Shown: positions 1 through 5,439 of the stretch, piece by piece
Position numbering within the stretch: position 1 is the stretch's first letter
Layout: each line of letters starts with the position of its first letter
Origin: an uncultured Anaeromassilibacillus sp.
GTDB lineage: Bacteria; Bacillota; Clostridia; Oscillospirales; Acutalibacteraceae
Direction of reading: 5' to 3'
NCBI GenBank assembly: GCA_945988865.1
Contig: CAMFTQ010000010.1
Coordinates: forward strand, 1 to 10,376
Length of the DNA stretch: 10,376 nt
Made by a program: the position numbers and the translations under genes
The notes under the pieces: generated by a model
The model's database searches: none
Seen by the model: only the letters and a program-made list of their open reading frames with translations
Told to the model about the DNA's origin: nothing

Positions 1-60
1 CTCAGTCAGCTAAAGCTGACAGCTCCCCTTGCTAAGGGGAGCCTACAGAGAGGAATCCTT
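1..60. repeat. Part of a dispersed, hairpin-rich intergenic repeat
   Basis: Two perfect hairpins sit back to back: GTCAGCT (5-11) with AGCTGAC (14-20), and GCTCCCCTT (22-30) with AAGGGGAGC (34-42). They are followed by the small palindrome AGGAATCCT (51-59). No reading frame covers the stretch. Dispersed elements with this look (CTCAGTCAGC..., CTCCCC...GGGGAG) are common between genes in gut Clostridia; that is from memory. Only one copy, cut by the window edge, is seen here, so the repeat nature is inferred. It could instead be a processed RNA structure of an upstream transcript. Confidence 0.55.
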
Positions 61-117
61 CATTTGATAAGGGAAGACGACACGCAACCCCAACTTTTGA
101 AAAACAACCGATATAAC

Positions 118-160
118 AAATGCTCACCTGATTAGTTTTTCAGGTGAGCATTTTCATTTT
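118..160. terminator. Strong hairpin, probably a two-way terminator
   Basis: AAATGCTCACCTGA (118-131) pairs perfectly with TCAGGTGAGCATTT (140-153) across an 8-base loop. On the plus strand the stem runs into TTTTCATTTT, a fair U-tract. On the minus strand it is followed by TTTGTTAT, a weaker one. It lies about 45 bases beyond the stop of the leftward three-gene operon, so it most likely ends that operon, and it could also stop transcription entering from the left. Confidence 0.75.
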
Positions 161-196
161 GGCAGGTCGAAAACATCGGACAGTTTATTTGGTTAT

Positions 197-985
197 TTAT
201 GACAATTCTTCGCTTTGCGAGTTATCATAATAATTATGGGTATCGTTTGCCAAATCATCTTCTATATCATACTTGTGATAAAGGTAGTTAAAGCCAAAGA
301 CGCTGAATTTAAAGGACTCCCTTCTTGCTGTTATTGAAATCCGTGGAAGTGATATACTTGAAAAATAATCAAGCAGTTGCTTGTGAACCGAGTGCATTAT
401 CTCGTAATAATCGTCCTCGGGTATATTAAGTCCGGAATAGAAGGCATCTTCGGATTCTTTTGTGTAAAACGTTTTTTCGTTTGCTGTTATTGTAAACTGA
501 TATACTTTGTTTGTATCTCTGTCTATTAAAACAGTCGCAGCAGGAAATTCATCGCCGTAAAACTCTGCATATAATAAAGGAACATACACAGGCTTGCCGT
601 TTACAGGGCCGCTTGCTATTGTCGATTCAAAATAAGTGAGCGTTATGTTATCACTGTCAAGAAAGGTAGAAAGTACATTCTTTGTGTATTCATCGCAAAG
701 ATAGTTGCTCATATTTCTGACTGCTCGCAAAACATTGGGCTGAACATCGTCCTGTTCGAGCGCTTCGTTTACCCATATAGCCTTTTCGGAGGTGATAAGT
801 GCAATTTTCTCCTCAAGCGTTGATTTTTCGCCTGCTTTTTGCAGTGAGAATTCCTCGACCTGACTGTTTGATAAAACCTTTGCATCGCTTACGGCATAGT
901 AAACATACGGTGTGAATATAACAGCAACTGTCAACAAAACAGTCAGTGTGGCGACACATATGTATTTTATGGTAGTTTTATTCAT
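197..985 (-). CDS. Membrane-anchored protein of unknown function, third gene of a two-component operon
   Basis: I do not recognise the family. The 262-residue protein has a short basic start, one hydrophobic segment at about residues 8-30, and a hydrophilic rest with no lipobox cysteine. The likely topology is therefore one membrane anchor with an extracytoplasmic domain of about 230 residues. The start is chosen at the ATG ending at 985, which has AAGGA 11 bases and GGTGA 5 bases upstream. A GTG nine bases earlier (994) is in frame but lies only 2 bases from AAGGA. The ATG overlaps the stop of the kinase gene in the sequence ATGAATAA, which points to translational coupling. The position and topology suggest an accessory that senses or tunes the kinase, as YycH and YycI do for WalK, but no sequence similarity to those is claimed. 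The gene is real with high confidence; its role is unknown. Confidence 0.85.
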   Translation of the reverse strand: MNKTTIKYICVATLTVLLTVAVIFTPYVYYAVSDAKVLSNSQVEEFSLQKAGEKSTLEEKIALITSEKAIWVNEALEQDDVQPNVLRAVRNMSNYLCDEYTKNVLSTFLDSDNITLTYFESTIASGPVNGKPVYVPLLYAEFYGDEFPAATVLIDRDTNKVYQFTITANEKTFYTKESEDAFYSGLNIPEDDYYEIMHSVHKQLLDYFSSISLPRISITARRESFKFSVFGFNYLYHKYDIEDDLANDTHNYYDNSQSEELS

Positions 986-2393
986 ACAGTTCACCGTCCT
1001 TGTAAAGTGAAAGCTCCACAGTAAACGATACAGATGTGCCTTTATTTACCTCGCTTTTTATTTCAAGCTGTGAGCTGTGCAGCTTTGCAATTTCACTGCA
1101 AAGCGAAAGACCAAGACCTGCGCCGCCCATACTGCGTGAGCGTGACTTGTCAACCATATAAAACGGTCGGGTGATTTTTTCTACCTCGTCCTTAGGTATT
1201 CCGCACCCGTTGTCGGTTATTGTGAACCTGTAGCGTTCGCTTTTAGCTTCACCGCTTAGTCTGATGCTTTGCCCTGCTTTTGAGGCTTTGCAGGCGTTGT
1301 CGATTAGGTTATATATAAGAGTTTTCAGCAGTGACGGCTCTGCCTTGATTTCTGCTTTTTCAACAGCTGCGTCAAGCGTTACACCGTACTTTTTCAGCAG
1401 AAATTCAACGGTGGCAATAAGCTCTGCTGTCAGCGCCTGCGTATTTATCGCTGACAGCGAAATGCTATCTTTTTTAAGCACTATAATGTTTAAAAGGTTT
1501 GTTGACAGCGCTTCAAGACGCTTAGCCTCTTTATATATCAAATCTGCGCACTTTCTGCGCTCTGACGTGTCAAGGTCAAAGCTTTTGAGCATATCGGCAT
1601 AGCCGATAACAGAAGTCAGCGGAGTTTTAAGCTCGTGTGTGAAGTCGGCTACAAAGTCATCTCTGCTTTGCGCCGATATTTTGAGCTGTTCTATATATTC
1701 CTCTGCATACTGTGCCATACTGTTAAAGCTCTGCGACAGCTCGCTGATTTCTTTAGTCTTTGCAGGCTCGGCTCTTTTAGAGAAGTCACCGTCTGCTATT
1801 TTCTGCGCTGTATAAGAAAGCTTTACAAGAGGACGTGTAATGTATCTTGAAAACAGCACAAGAACTGTTGATGCGAAAAGCGCAACAAACATAAGAATTA
1901 TCTGATAAGTAAAAAAGTTATCGTCACGGCTTTTGTAGATGTCTGTAATATCGGTGAGCGACTGAACGTAATAATCGTTTTTGCCAAGCCTTATACGGCT
2001 TACAGCCTGAACAAACCGATTGTCATCTTTTTGCACTACACGCCAGGCACGAGTGTTGTTTCTTATATTTTTTGCAAAATCGCTGTCGTCAAAATCTGTC
2101 ACTGTATGTAAATTTCCTATTCTTACCTTAGTGTCAGAGCCGCCCGAGGCAACCTGTGATGAAAAGCTGTTTACGATGAAATCCCTGTAATCCTCGTCAT
2201 AGCCCATTGTTTTGGCGTTTGTAAAAATAGCGTAAAGTGACACAGTGACGTAGCTGTTTGAATCTGTGGCGTTTTGAATTTTGTTTTCAAGTGTTGACGA
2301 AAATACTGAATTAAGCAGTAAAAATCCGCCTGTGCCGAATGATAGTATTGTAATGAGAAATGATACGAAAAATATTTTCCATGCAAACTTCAC
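978..2393 (-). CDS. Two-component sensor histidine kinase, HAMP type
   Basis: This 471-residue membrane kinase would autophosphorylate and pass the phosphate to the response regulator encoded just upstream. Visible in order: a membrane segment at about 7-30, an extracytoplasmic sensor region of about 130 residues, a second membrane segment at about 163-181, HAMP at about 182-235, and HisKA with the H-box FTHELKTPLTSVIGYADML, where His253 is the phosphoacceptor. The HATPase domain follows, with the N-box NLIDNACKA (362-370), G1 DNGCGIP (394-400), F-box RPFYMVDKSRS (409-419) and G2 GAGLGLSLC (424-432). All catalytic motifs are intact. The start is GTG at 2393, with GAGGTGA 4 bases upstream, and lies 15 bases after the regulator stop. 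The sensor region has no recognisable fold by eye, so the signal is unknown. Confidence 0.95.
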   Translation of the reverse strand: MKFAWKIFFVSFLITILSFGTGGFLLLNSVFSSTLENKIQNATDSNSYVTVSLYAIFTNAKTMGYDEDYRDFIVNSFSSQVASGGSDTKVRIGNLHTVTDFDDSDFAKNIRNNTRAWRVVQKDDNRFVQAVSRIRLGKNDYYVQSLTDITDIYKSRDDNFFTYQIILMFVALFASTVLVLFSRYITRPLVKLSYTAQKIADGDFSKRAEPAKTKEISELSQSFNSMAQYAEEYIEQLKISAQSRDDFVADFTHELKTPLTSVIGYADMLKSFDLDTSERRKCADLIYKEAKRLEALSTNLLNIIVLKKDSISLSAINTQALTAELIATVEFLLKKYGVTLDAAVEKAEIKAEPSLLKTLIYNLIDNACKASKAGQSIRLSGEAKSERYRFTITDNGCGIPKDEVEKITRPFYMVDKSRSRSMGGAGLGLSLCSEIAKLHSSQLEIKSEVNKGTSVSFTVELSLYKDGELYE

Positions 2394-2408
2394 GTTATCA
2401 CCTCGCTG

Positions 2409-3062
2409 TTAATCGTTAAACCTGTAGCCGACCTTAAAAACAGACTGAATTTTATCTTTTAAATCGAGCTTTTTTCTAAGCCTTTGAATGTGCAGATCTA
2501 CCGTTCGTGTATCGCCCATATACGGCTCCTTCCACACTTGCTCGTATATCATTTCACGATATAGCGCAATATTTCTGTTGCGTAAAAATAAAAGCAGAAT
2601 TTCATACTCCTTGAGCGTTAAGTCAACGGCTTTTCCGCTTTTTGTGACTATTCTTGACTCTGTGTTAATTTTTATGTCGTCTATTGTAATTATTGCAGCT
2701 GCTTTGTTGTATCGGCGAAGAACGGCTTCTACTCTTGCCTGTAATTCTCCAATATCAAACGGCTTTGTGATGTAATCGTCTGCACCGAGCCTTAGTCCTT
2801 TGACCTTGTCTTTTGTGTCCGATTTTGCGGTGATAAAGATTACAGGTATTTCAAAGCTTTTTATATAGTCAATAAGCTCAAAGCCGTCAATTTTAGGTAG
2901 CATTATGTCAAGCAGAATAAGGTCATAATGCTTGCTTTCTATCATATTTGCACCTGCTTCGCCGTCGTATGCGCAGTAGCACAGACAGCCTGTTTGCGAC
3001 AGTGCCATTTTTATGAGATTGGATATATTTTTTTCGTCCTCAACAATTAGAATTTCTGTCAT
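2409..3062 (-). CDS. OmpR/PhoB-family response regulator
   Basis: This 217-residue DNA-binding regulator is the first gene of the operon and the expected partner of the kinase. The receiver domain (about 1-115) has the acidic pair Glu8-Asp9, the phosphoacceptor Asp52 in LLDIMLP, the switch threonine Thr78 in VIFITAK, and Lys100 in ITKPFD. The C-terminal winged helix (about 125-215) includes LTLKEYEILL, the TRTVDLHIQRLRKKL recognition helix region and the terminal VGYRF hairpin. The reading frame stays open 34 codons further upstream, but the start is placed at the ATG ending at 3062. The protein there begins MTEILIVEDE as the family does, and AAAGAGG lies 8 bases upstream. The extension has no family similarity and would cover the likely promoter. 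Targets cannot be deduced from the window. Confidence 0.96.
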   Translation of the reverse strand: MTEILIVEDEKNISNLIKMALSQTGCLCYCAYDGEAGANMIESKHYDLILLDIMLPKIDGFELIDYIKSFEIPVIFITAKSDTKDKVKGLRLGADDYITKPFDIGELQARVEAVLRRYNKAAAIITIDDIKINTESRIVTKSGKAVDLTLKEYEILLLFLRNRNIALYREMIYEQVWKEPYMGDTRTVDLHIQRLRKKLDLKDKIQSVFKVGYRFND

Positions 3063-3080
3063 ATTAAAAACCTCTTTCGA

Positions 3081-3097
3081 GTTTATCTGTTTATCTG
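3081..3097 (-). promoter_or_regulatory. Tandem CAGATAAA repeat in the regulator leader
   Basis: On the minus strand CAGATAAACAGATAAAC is a direct repeat with an 8-base period, about 18 bases before the start of the response regulator and downstream of its predicted -10. It could be an operator or a mark of replication slippage. The 8-base period is shorter than the 10-11 bases usual for PhoB-type tandem boxes. Confidence 0.3.
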
Positions 3098-3126
3098 TCA
3101 ATAAAATACAAAAAATGTGTATCATA

Positions 3127-3155
3127 ATTGTATCAGTTAAAGGCAAAACAGTAAA
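3127..3155 (-). promoter_or_regulatory. Sigma-A-like promoter of the two-component operon
   Basis: On the minus strand TTTACT (3150-3155) and TACAAT (3127-3132) are separated by exactly 17 bases. This gives a leader of about 58 bases before the response regulator. TACAAT matches the -10 consensus at 5 of 6 positions and TTTACT matches the -35 at 4 of 6. A TTGACA at 3096-3101 on the same strand has no acceptable -10 and was not chosen. Confidence 0.55.
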
Positions 3156-3188
3156 GCCCTTCATTTGCTCTGTGAGAAATGAAAGGCT
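3141..3188 (-). terminator. Terminator of the AbrB-type gene
   Basis: In the minus-strand transcript AGCCTTTCATTT (3177-3188) pairs with AAATGAAGGGCT (3155-3166) over 12 positions, one of them a G-U pair, with a 10-base loop. The stem is followed by TTTACTGTTTT. In the plus-strand transcript the same position is a C-A mismatch, so the hairpin favours leftward termination. It lies about 65 bases after the AbrB-type stop and overlaps the -35 of the next promoter. Confidence 0.6.
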
Positions 3189-3252
3189 CTTGTAATTTGT
3201 GATGATTTAACGGGTATATTTTATCAATTTCTTTGATATATATACTGTAGAG

Positions 3253-3492
3253 TTAGTTTTTAAGCTTTTCGATACAGCTGTTGCAAACAATTTTGCCTGC
3301 AAAGGTAGTCACATTATCTGCCTCACCGCAAAAAATACAGCAGGGCTTGTATTTTTTTAAGATGATTTTGTTGTCCTCTGTGAACACCTCAAGGCTGTCG
3401 CCCTCGCTTAAATCGAACTTATCACGAATAATTTTTGGCAGAACCATTCTGCCGAGCTTATCAATTTTACATAAACATTCTGCTGCTTTCAT
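3253..3492 (-). CDS. AbrB/SpoVT-type transcription regulator with a C-terminal zinc knuckle
   Basis: This 79-residue protein is a likely dimeric DNA-binding regulator of the AbrB/MazE/SpoVT swapped-hairpin fold. Residues 6-48 carry the typical pattern KIDKLGRMVLPKIIRDKF, then the acidic turn EGDSLEVF and the strand KIILKKY. The C-terminal third has Cys52-x2-Cys55 and Cys70-x2-Cys73, a spacing suited to one zinc ion; Bacillus AbrB has no such tail. The start is the ATG ending at 3492, with AAGGAG 8 bases upstream. The frame is open 14 codons further but that part is only the purine-rich ribosome-binding repeat. It has its own strong promoter and terminator. In Bacillus AbrB represses post-exponential genes. 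The divergent spmAB neighbours make a link to sporulation timing possible, but targets are not shown here. Confidence 0.92.
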   Translation of the reverse strand: MKAAECLCKIDKLGRMVLPKIIRDKFDLSEGDSLEVFTEDNKIILKKYKPCCIFCGEADNVTTFAGKIVCNSCIEKLKN

Positions 3493-3496
3493 ATTT

Positions 3497-3520
3497 CCTT
3501 CTCCTTTTCTCCTTTTCTCC
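3497..3520 (-). repeat. Triple purine-rich repeat containing ribosome binding sites
   Basis: Read on the minus strand, the 8-base unit GGAGAAAA occurs twice in perfect tandem (3505-3520) and a third time as GGAGAAGG (3497-3504). Each copy contains a Shine-Dalgarno-like GGAG, and only the last is at normal distance from the ATG ending at 3492. The extra copies may act as standby ribosome sites or reflect slippage. Confidence 0.6.
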
Positions 3521-3543
3521 TGTAATAAATGCAAGTTATTACA
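3521..3543 (-). promoter_or_regulatory. Perfect 8-base inverted repeat in the AbrB-type leader
   Basis: TGTAATAA (3521-3528) and TTATTACA (3536-3543) are perfect inverted copies around a 7-base spacer. They lie in the leader, about 24 bases downstream of the predicted transcription start. The symmetry fits a dimer operator, perhaps for autorepression. An AT-rich RNA hairpin is the alternative. Confidence 0.4.
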
Positions 3544-3573
3544 ATAATCGTCACGTTTTTACCTTGCAAAACA

Positions 3574-3602
3574 ATAATACCAAAAGTTTCCTAAAATGTC
3601 AA
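3574..3602 (-). promoter_or_regulatory. Near-consensus sigma-A promoter of the AbrB-type gene
   Basis: On the minus strand TTGACA (3597-3602, perfect -35) and TATTAT (3574-3579, 5 of 6) are separated by 17 bases. Transcription would start near 3567 and give a leader of about 75 bases. This is the strongest promoter match in the window. Confidence 0.8.
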
Positions 3603-3619
3603 CAGTAAATTTTTAAAAA

Positions 3620-3649
3620 TTGGTACATTCGGCAAAATATTTTTAAAAT
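3620..3649 (+). promoter_or_regulatory. Possible spmAB promoter
   Basis: TTGGTA (3620-3625) and TAAAAT (3644-3649) are separated by 18 bases and lie about 40 bases before spmA. The match is 4 of 6 and 5 of 6, in very AT-rich DNA, so chance is a real possibility. Bacillus spmAB is read by a sporulation sigma factor. A CATTATA at 3665-3671 fits the CATnnTA -10 of sigma-F/G, but it has no convincing -35 and would leave only about 12 bases of leader. Confidence 0.3.
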
Positions 3650-3690
3650 CCTCAAATTAAGTGACATTATACAACAAATTAGGTGGTTTT

Positions 3691-4290
3691 ATGCTGAATT
3701 TCGTCTGGGGCGGTATGATAATCGTAAGCATTGTCTGTGCAATTTTTACCAAAAATACCAAACAGCTCGGTATTGATACGCTTGAGGGAGCAAAGGACGG
3801 TCTTGAGCTTTTGCTTGTAATTCTGCCTATGCTCGTTATGTGGTCGGGCATTATGGAGATTGCTTCAAAGAGCGGATTAAGCGACAAAATAGCAAAAATT
3901 TTTCGTCCCTTGCTTAAACGGCTGTTCCCGAATTTAGACGCTGACAGCGATGCGTTTAAGTACATATGCCTTAATGTCAGCGCAAATATTTTAGGACTTG
4001 GCAACGCCGCCACTCCGTTCGGACTAAAGGCGATGAAGGAGTTAAAACGCCTTAGTCCTCACAGCGATACGGCAAGTGACGAGATGATGATTTTTGTGCT
4101 GATGAATACAGCGTCAATTCAGCTTATACCAACAACTGTCGGAACGCTGAGGTACAATGCAGGCAGTCAGTCGCCGTTTGATATTTTGCCCTGTGTGTGG
4201 ATAACCTCGGCGGCGGCTCTTGCCTTTGGACTGACAGCTGTTTTGTGCTGTATAAAGACTACGAGAAGTGCTGTAGTAGTCGGAGCGTGA
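3691..4290 (+). CDS. spmA: Spore maturation protein A
   Basis: SpmA is a polytopic membrane protein which, with SpmB, is needed in Bacillus and Clostridium for dehydration of the spore core and hence heat resistance. The 199-residue length is close to the Bacillus protein (about 196). Hydrophobic segments are seen at about 4-20, 37-57, 92-108, 132-148 and 166-187. Family signatures are clear: LNVSANILGLGNAATPFGLK (94-113) and NTASIQLIPTTV (139-150), both part of the nucleoside-recognition-like Gate domain. The start is the ATG at 3691, with AGGTGG four bases upstream. A GTG in frame at 3661 has no ribosome site. spmB follows after 4 bases. The substrate or exact mechanism of the pair is not established. 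Confidence 0.95.
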   Translation: MLNFVWGGMIIVSIVCAIFTKNTKQLGIDTLEGAKDGLELLLVILPMLVMWSGIMEIASKSGLSDKIAKIFRPLLKRLFPNLDADSDAFKYICLNVSANILGLGNAATPFGLKAMKELKRLSPHSDTASDEMMIFVLMNTASIQLIPTTVGTLRYNAGSQSPFDILPCVWITSAAALAFGLTAVLCCIKTTRSAVVVGA

Positions 4291-4294
4291 TAAT

Positions 4295-4801
4295 TTGGAA
4301 TTTACGGTTGCGGTGTTTATAGGAATAGTAATAGTATTCGGATTTGTCAAGAAGGTGCCTGTGTTCGACACGTTTTTGCAGGGAGCAAAGGGCGGTTTTG
4401 AAATAGTATATAATATTGCGCCGACTATTATAGGAATAATTGTCGCCGTTACAATGCTAAAGTCAAGCGGAGCGATGGAGCTGTTGTGCAATTTAGTATC
4501 GCCCTTGGCTCAAAAGCTCGGCTTTCCGGCGGAGATTGTGCCGATGGCTGTATTAAGACCTGTTTCGGGGAGCGGTTCAACCGCACTTTTGAATCAGGTT
4601 TACAGCGATTTCGGCCCCGACAGCTTAGCCGGCAGAGTAGCGTCAGTTATGGCGGGTTCAACGGAAACTACGTTTTATGCGGTGTCGCTCTACTTTGGCA
4701 GTGTGGGAATAAAAAACATTCGCAACACGCTTTATGCAGGCTTGTTCGCAGATTTTACAGCGCTTGTATTTGCCGTTTTGACGGTGCGCCTGATGTACTG
4801 A
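4295..4801 (+). CDS. spmB: Spore maturation protein B
   Basis: SpmB is the partner of SpmA in the spore membrane. The protein has 168 residues, slightly shorter than Bacillus SpmB (about 178). Conserved blocks are visible: FLQGAKGGFEIVYNIAPTII (27-46), the LRPVSGSGS loop (87-95), GPDSLAGRVASVMAGSTETT (107-126) and YFGSVGIKNIRNTLYAGL (133-150). Hydrophobic segments lie at about 2-17, 38-54, 122-138 and 147-166. Translation starts at TTG 4295, with GGAG 9 bases upstream, four bases after the spmA stop, so the pair is probably translated from one message. An intrinsic terminator follows at once, so this copy does not run on into the phage genes. Confidence 0.95.
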   Translation: MEFTVAVFIGIVIVFGFVKKVPVFDTFLQGAKGGFEIVYNIAPTIIGIIVAVTMLKSSGAMELLCNLVSPLAQKLGFPAEIVPMAVLRPVSGSGSTALLNQVYSDFGPDSLAGRVASVMAGSTETTFYAVSLYFGSVGIKNIRNTLYAGLFADFTALVFAVLTVRLMY

Positions 4802-4826
4802 AAACAAAAAATATATAAATTTTTTC

Positions 4827-4863
4827 AAAAGTTGCATTTTAGAGTGCAACTTTTTTTGTTTTT
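4827..4863 (+). terminator. Intrinsic terminator of spmAB
   Basis: AAAAGTTGCA (4827-4836) pairs with TGCAACTTTT (4845-4854) across an 8-base loop and runs into TTTTTTTGTTTTT. It starts 25 bases after the spmB stop. It separates the host sporulation operon from the phage module. Confidence 0.85.
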
Positions 4864-4865
4864 AG

Positions 4866-4926
4866 CCTATGGGTGAAAGGTGCTTTTGCCGATTGGCATT
4901 ATCACCTTTTGAAAACCTATGAAAGG
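4866..4926 (+). promoter_or_regulatory. Structured leader in front of the terminase genes
   Basis: AAAGGTG (4876-4882) pairs with CACCTTT (4903-4909), and TGCC (4887-4890) pairs with GGCA (4895-4898) inside it, leaving a symmetrical 4x4 internal loop. CCTATG occurs on both flanks (4866-4871 and 4916-4921), each followed by GAAAGG or AAAGG. No convincing sigma-A promoter is seen between the spmB terminator and 4935. The structure could be an activator site for a late phage promoter, an RNA leader element, or a packaging signal. Confidence 0.35.
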
Positions 4927-4935
4927 ACAGATGTG

Positions 4936-5439
4936 ATGGAGAATAAAAAAGGTAAGCTGACATCAAGAGAAAAGCTTTTTTGCAGCTGCTACGTAAACAG
5001 CGGAGATATTTCGCAGTCTGCACAAAAGGCAGGGTACAAGGGCGAGTTTCGGCAAGAGGGCGAAAAGCTGTTATGCAGGTCAGATATTCTCGATGAAATT
5101 GCAAGGCTGAGCGACTTGCAGAAAAGGTCGCTAAGTCAGATGGCTATGGTAGGCTATCAGCGTCTTGCATTCGGGAATATTGCAGATGCCGTAGAGCTTT
5201 TGTACCTTGACAAGCCTACGCAGGAGCAGTTAAATTCAATGGATTTGTTTTCGGTAGCTGAAATCAAACGTCCAAAGGACGGCGCTATGGAAATCAAGTT
5301 TTTTGACAGGCTCAAGGCACTTGAAAAATTAGAGCTTGGTATGCCTGACTCAAATAGCGAGCTTCCGTTTTACGAGGCGATAAGAGCAGGTGCCATGGCT
5401 GTTTGCGGTAGTGAGGAAGTCAGAAAAGATGAAGTTTAA
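4936..5439 (+). CDS. terS: Phage terminase small subunit (PBSX XtmA-like)
   Basis: This protein would recognise phage DNA and hand it to the large terminase for packaging. The 167 residues begin with the typical helix-turn-helix of the family: LTSREKLFCSCYVNSGDISQ (8-27), then SAQKAGYKG. The linker LSQMAMVGYQRLAFGNIADA (66-85) and the C-terminal DRLKALEKLELGM (124-136) also fit XtmA-type small terminases. The start is the ATG at 4936, with AAAGGA 8 bases upstream. The frame remains open 21 codons further left into the hairpin leader, without a ribosome site. It overlaps the large terminase gene by 11 bases. It is the first gene of the head module. The call rests on pattern and on its neighbour. 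Confidence 0.9.
   Translation: MENKKGKLTSREKLFCSCYVNSGDISQSAQKAGYKGEFRQEGEKLLCRSDILDEIARLSDLQKRSLSQMAMVGYQRLAFGNIADAVELLYLDKPTQEQLNSMDLFSVAEIKRPKDGAMEIKFFDRLKALEKLELGMPDSNSELPFYEAIRAGAMAVCGSEEVRKDEV

Noticed and set aside
1264-1850. Two plus-strand reading frames of 112 and 71 codons
   Set aside because: They lie opposite the kinase gene, whose catalytic motifs are complete. They have no ribosome sites and no family pattern.
3096-3101. Perfect TTGACA on the minus strand
   Set aside because: No -10-like hexamer stands 16-18 bases downstream; the sequence there is GAAAGA, next to the ribosome site.
3063-3164. Upstream extension of the response regulator by 34 codons
   Set aside because: The extension covers the predicted promoter, lacks a ribosome site and precedes the canonical receiver start.
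3657-4013. Minus-strand reading frame of 118 codons
   Set aside because: It is antisense to spmA, which has clear family signatures.
4486-4818. Plus-strand reading frame of 110 codons
   Set aside because: It is a shifted frame within spmB. The translation is rich in Cys, Arg and Gly with no domain, while spmB is intact in its own frame.
4893-4921. TTGGCA as a -35 for the terminase operon
   Set aside because: The hexamer at the proper distance is CCTATG or CTATGA, a poor -10, and the site lies within the hairpin.
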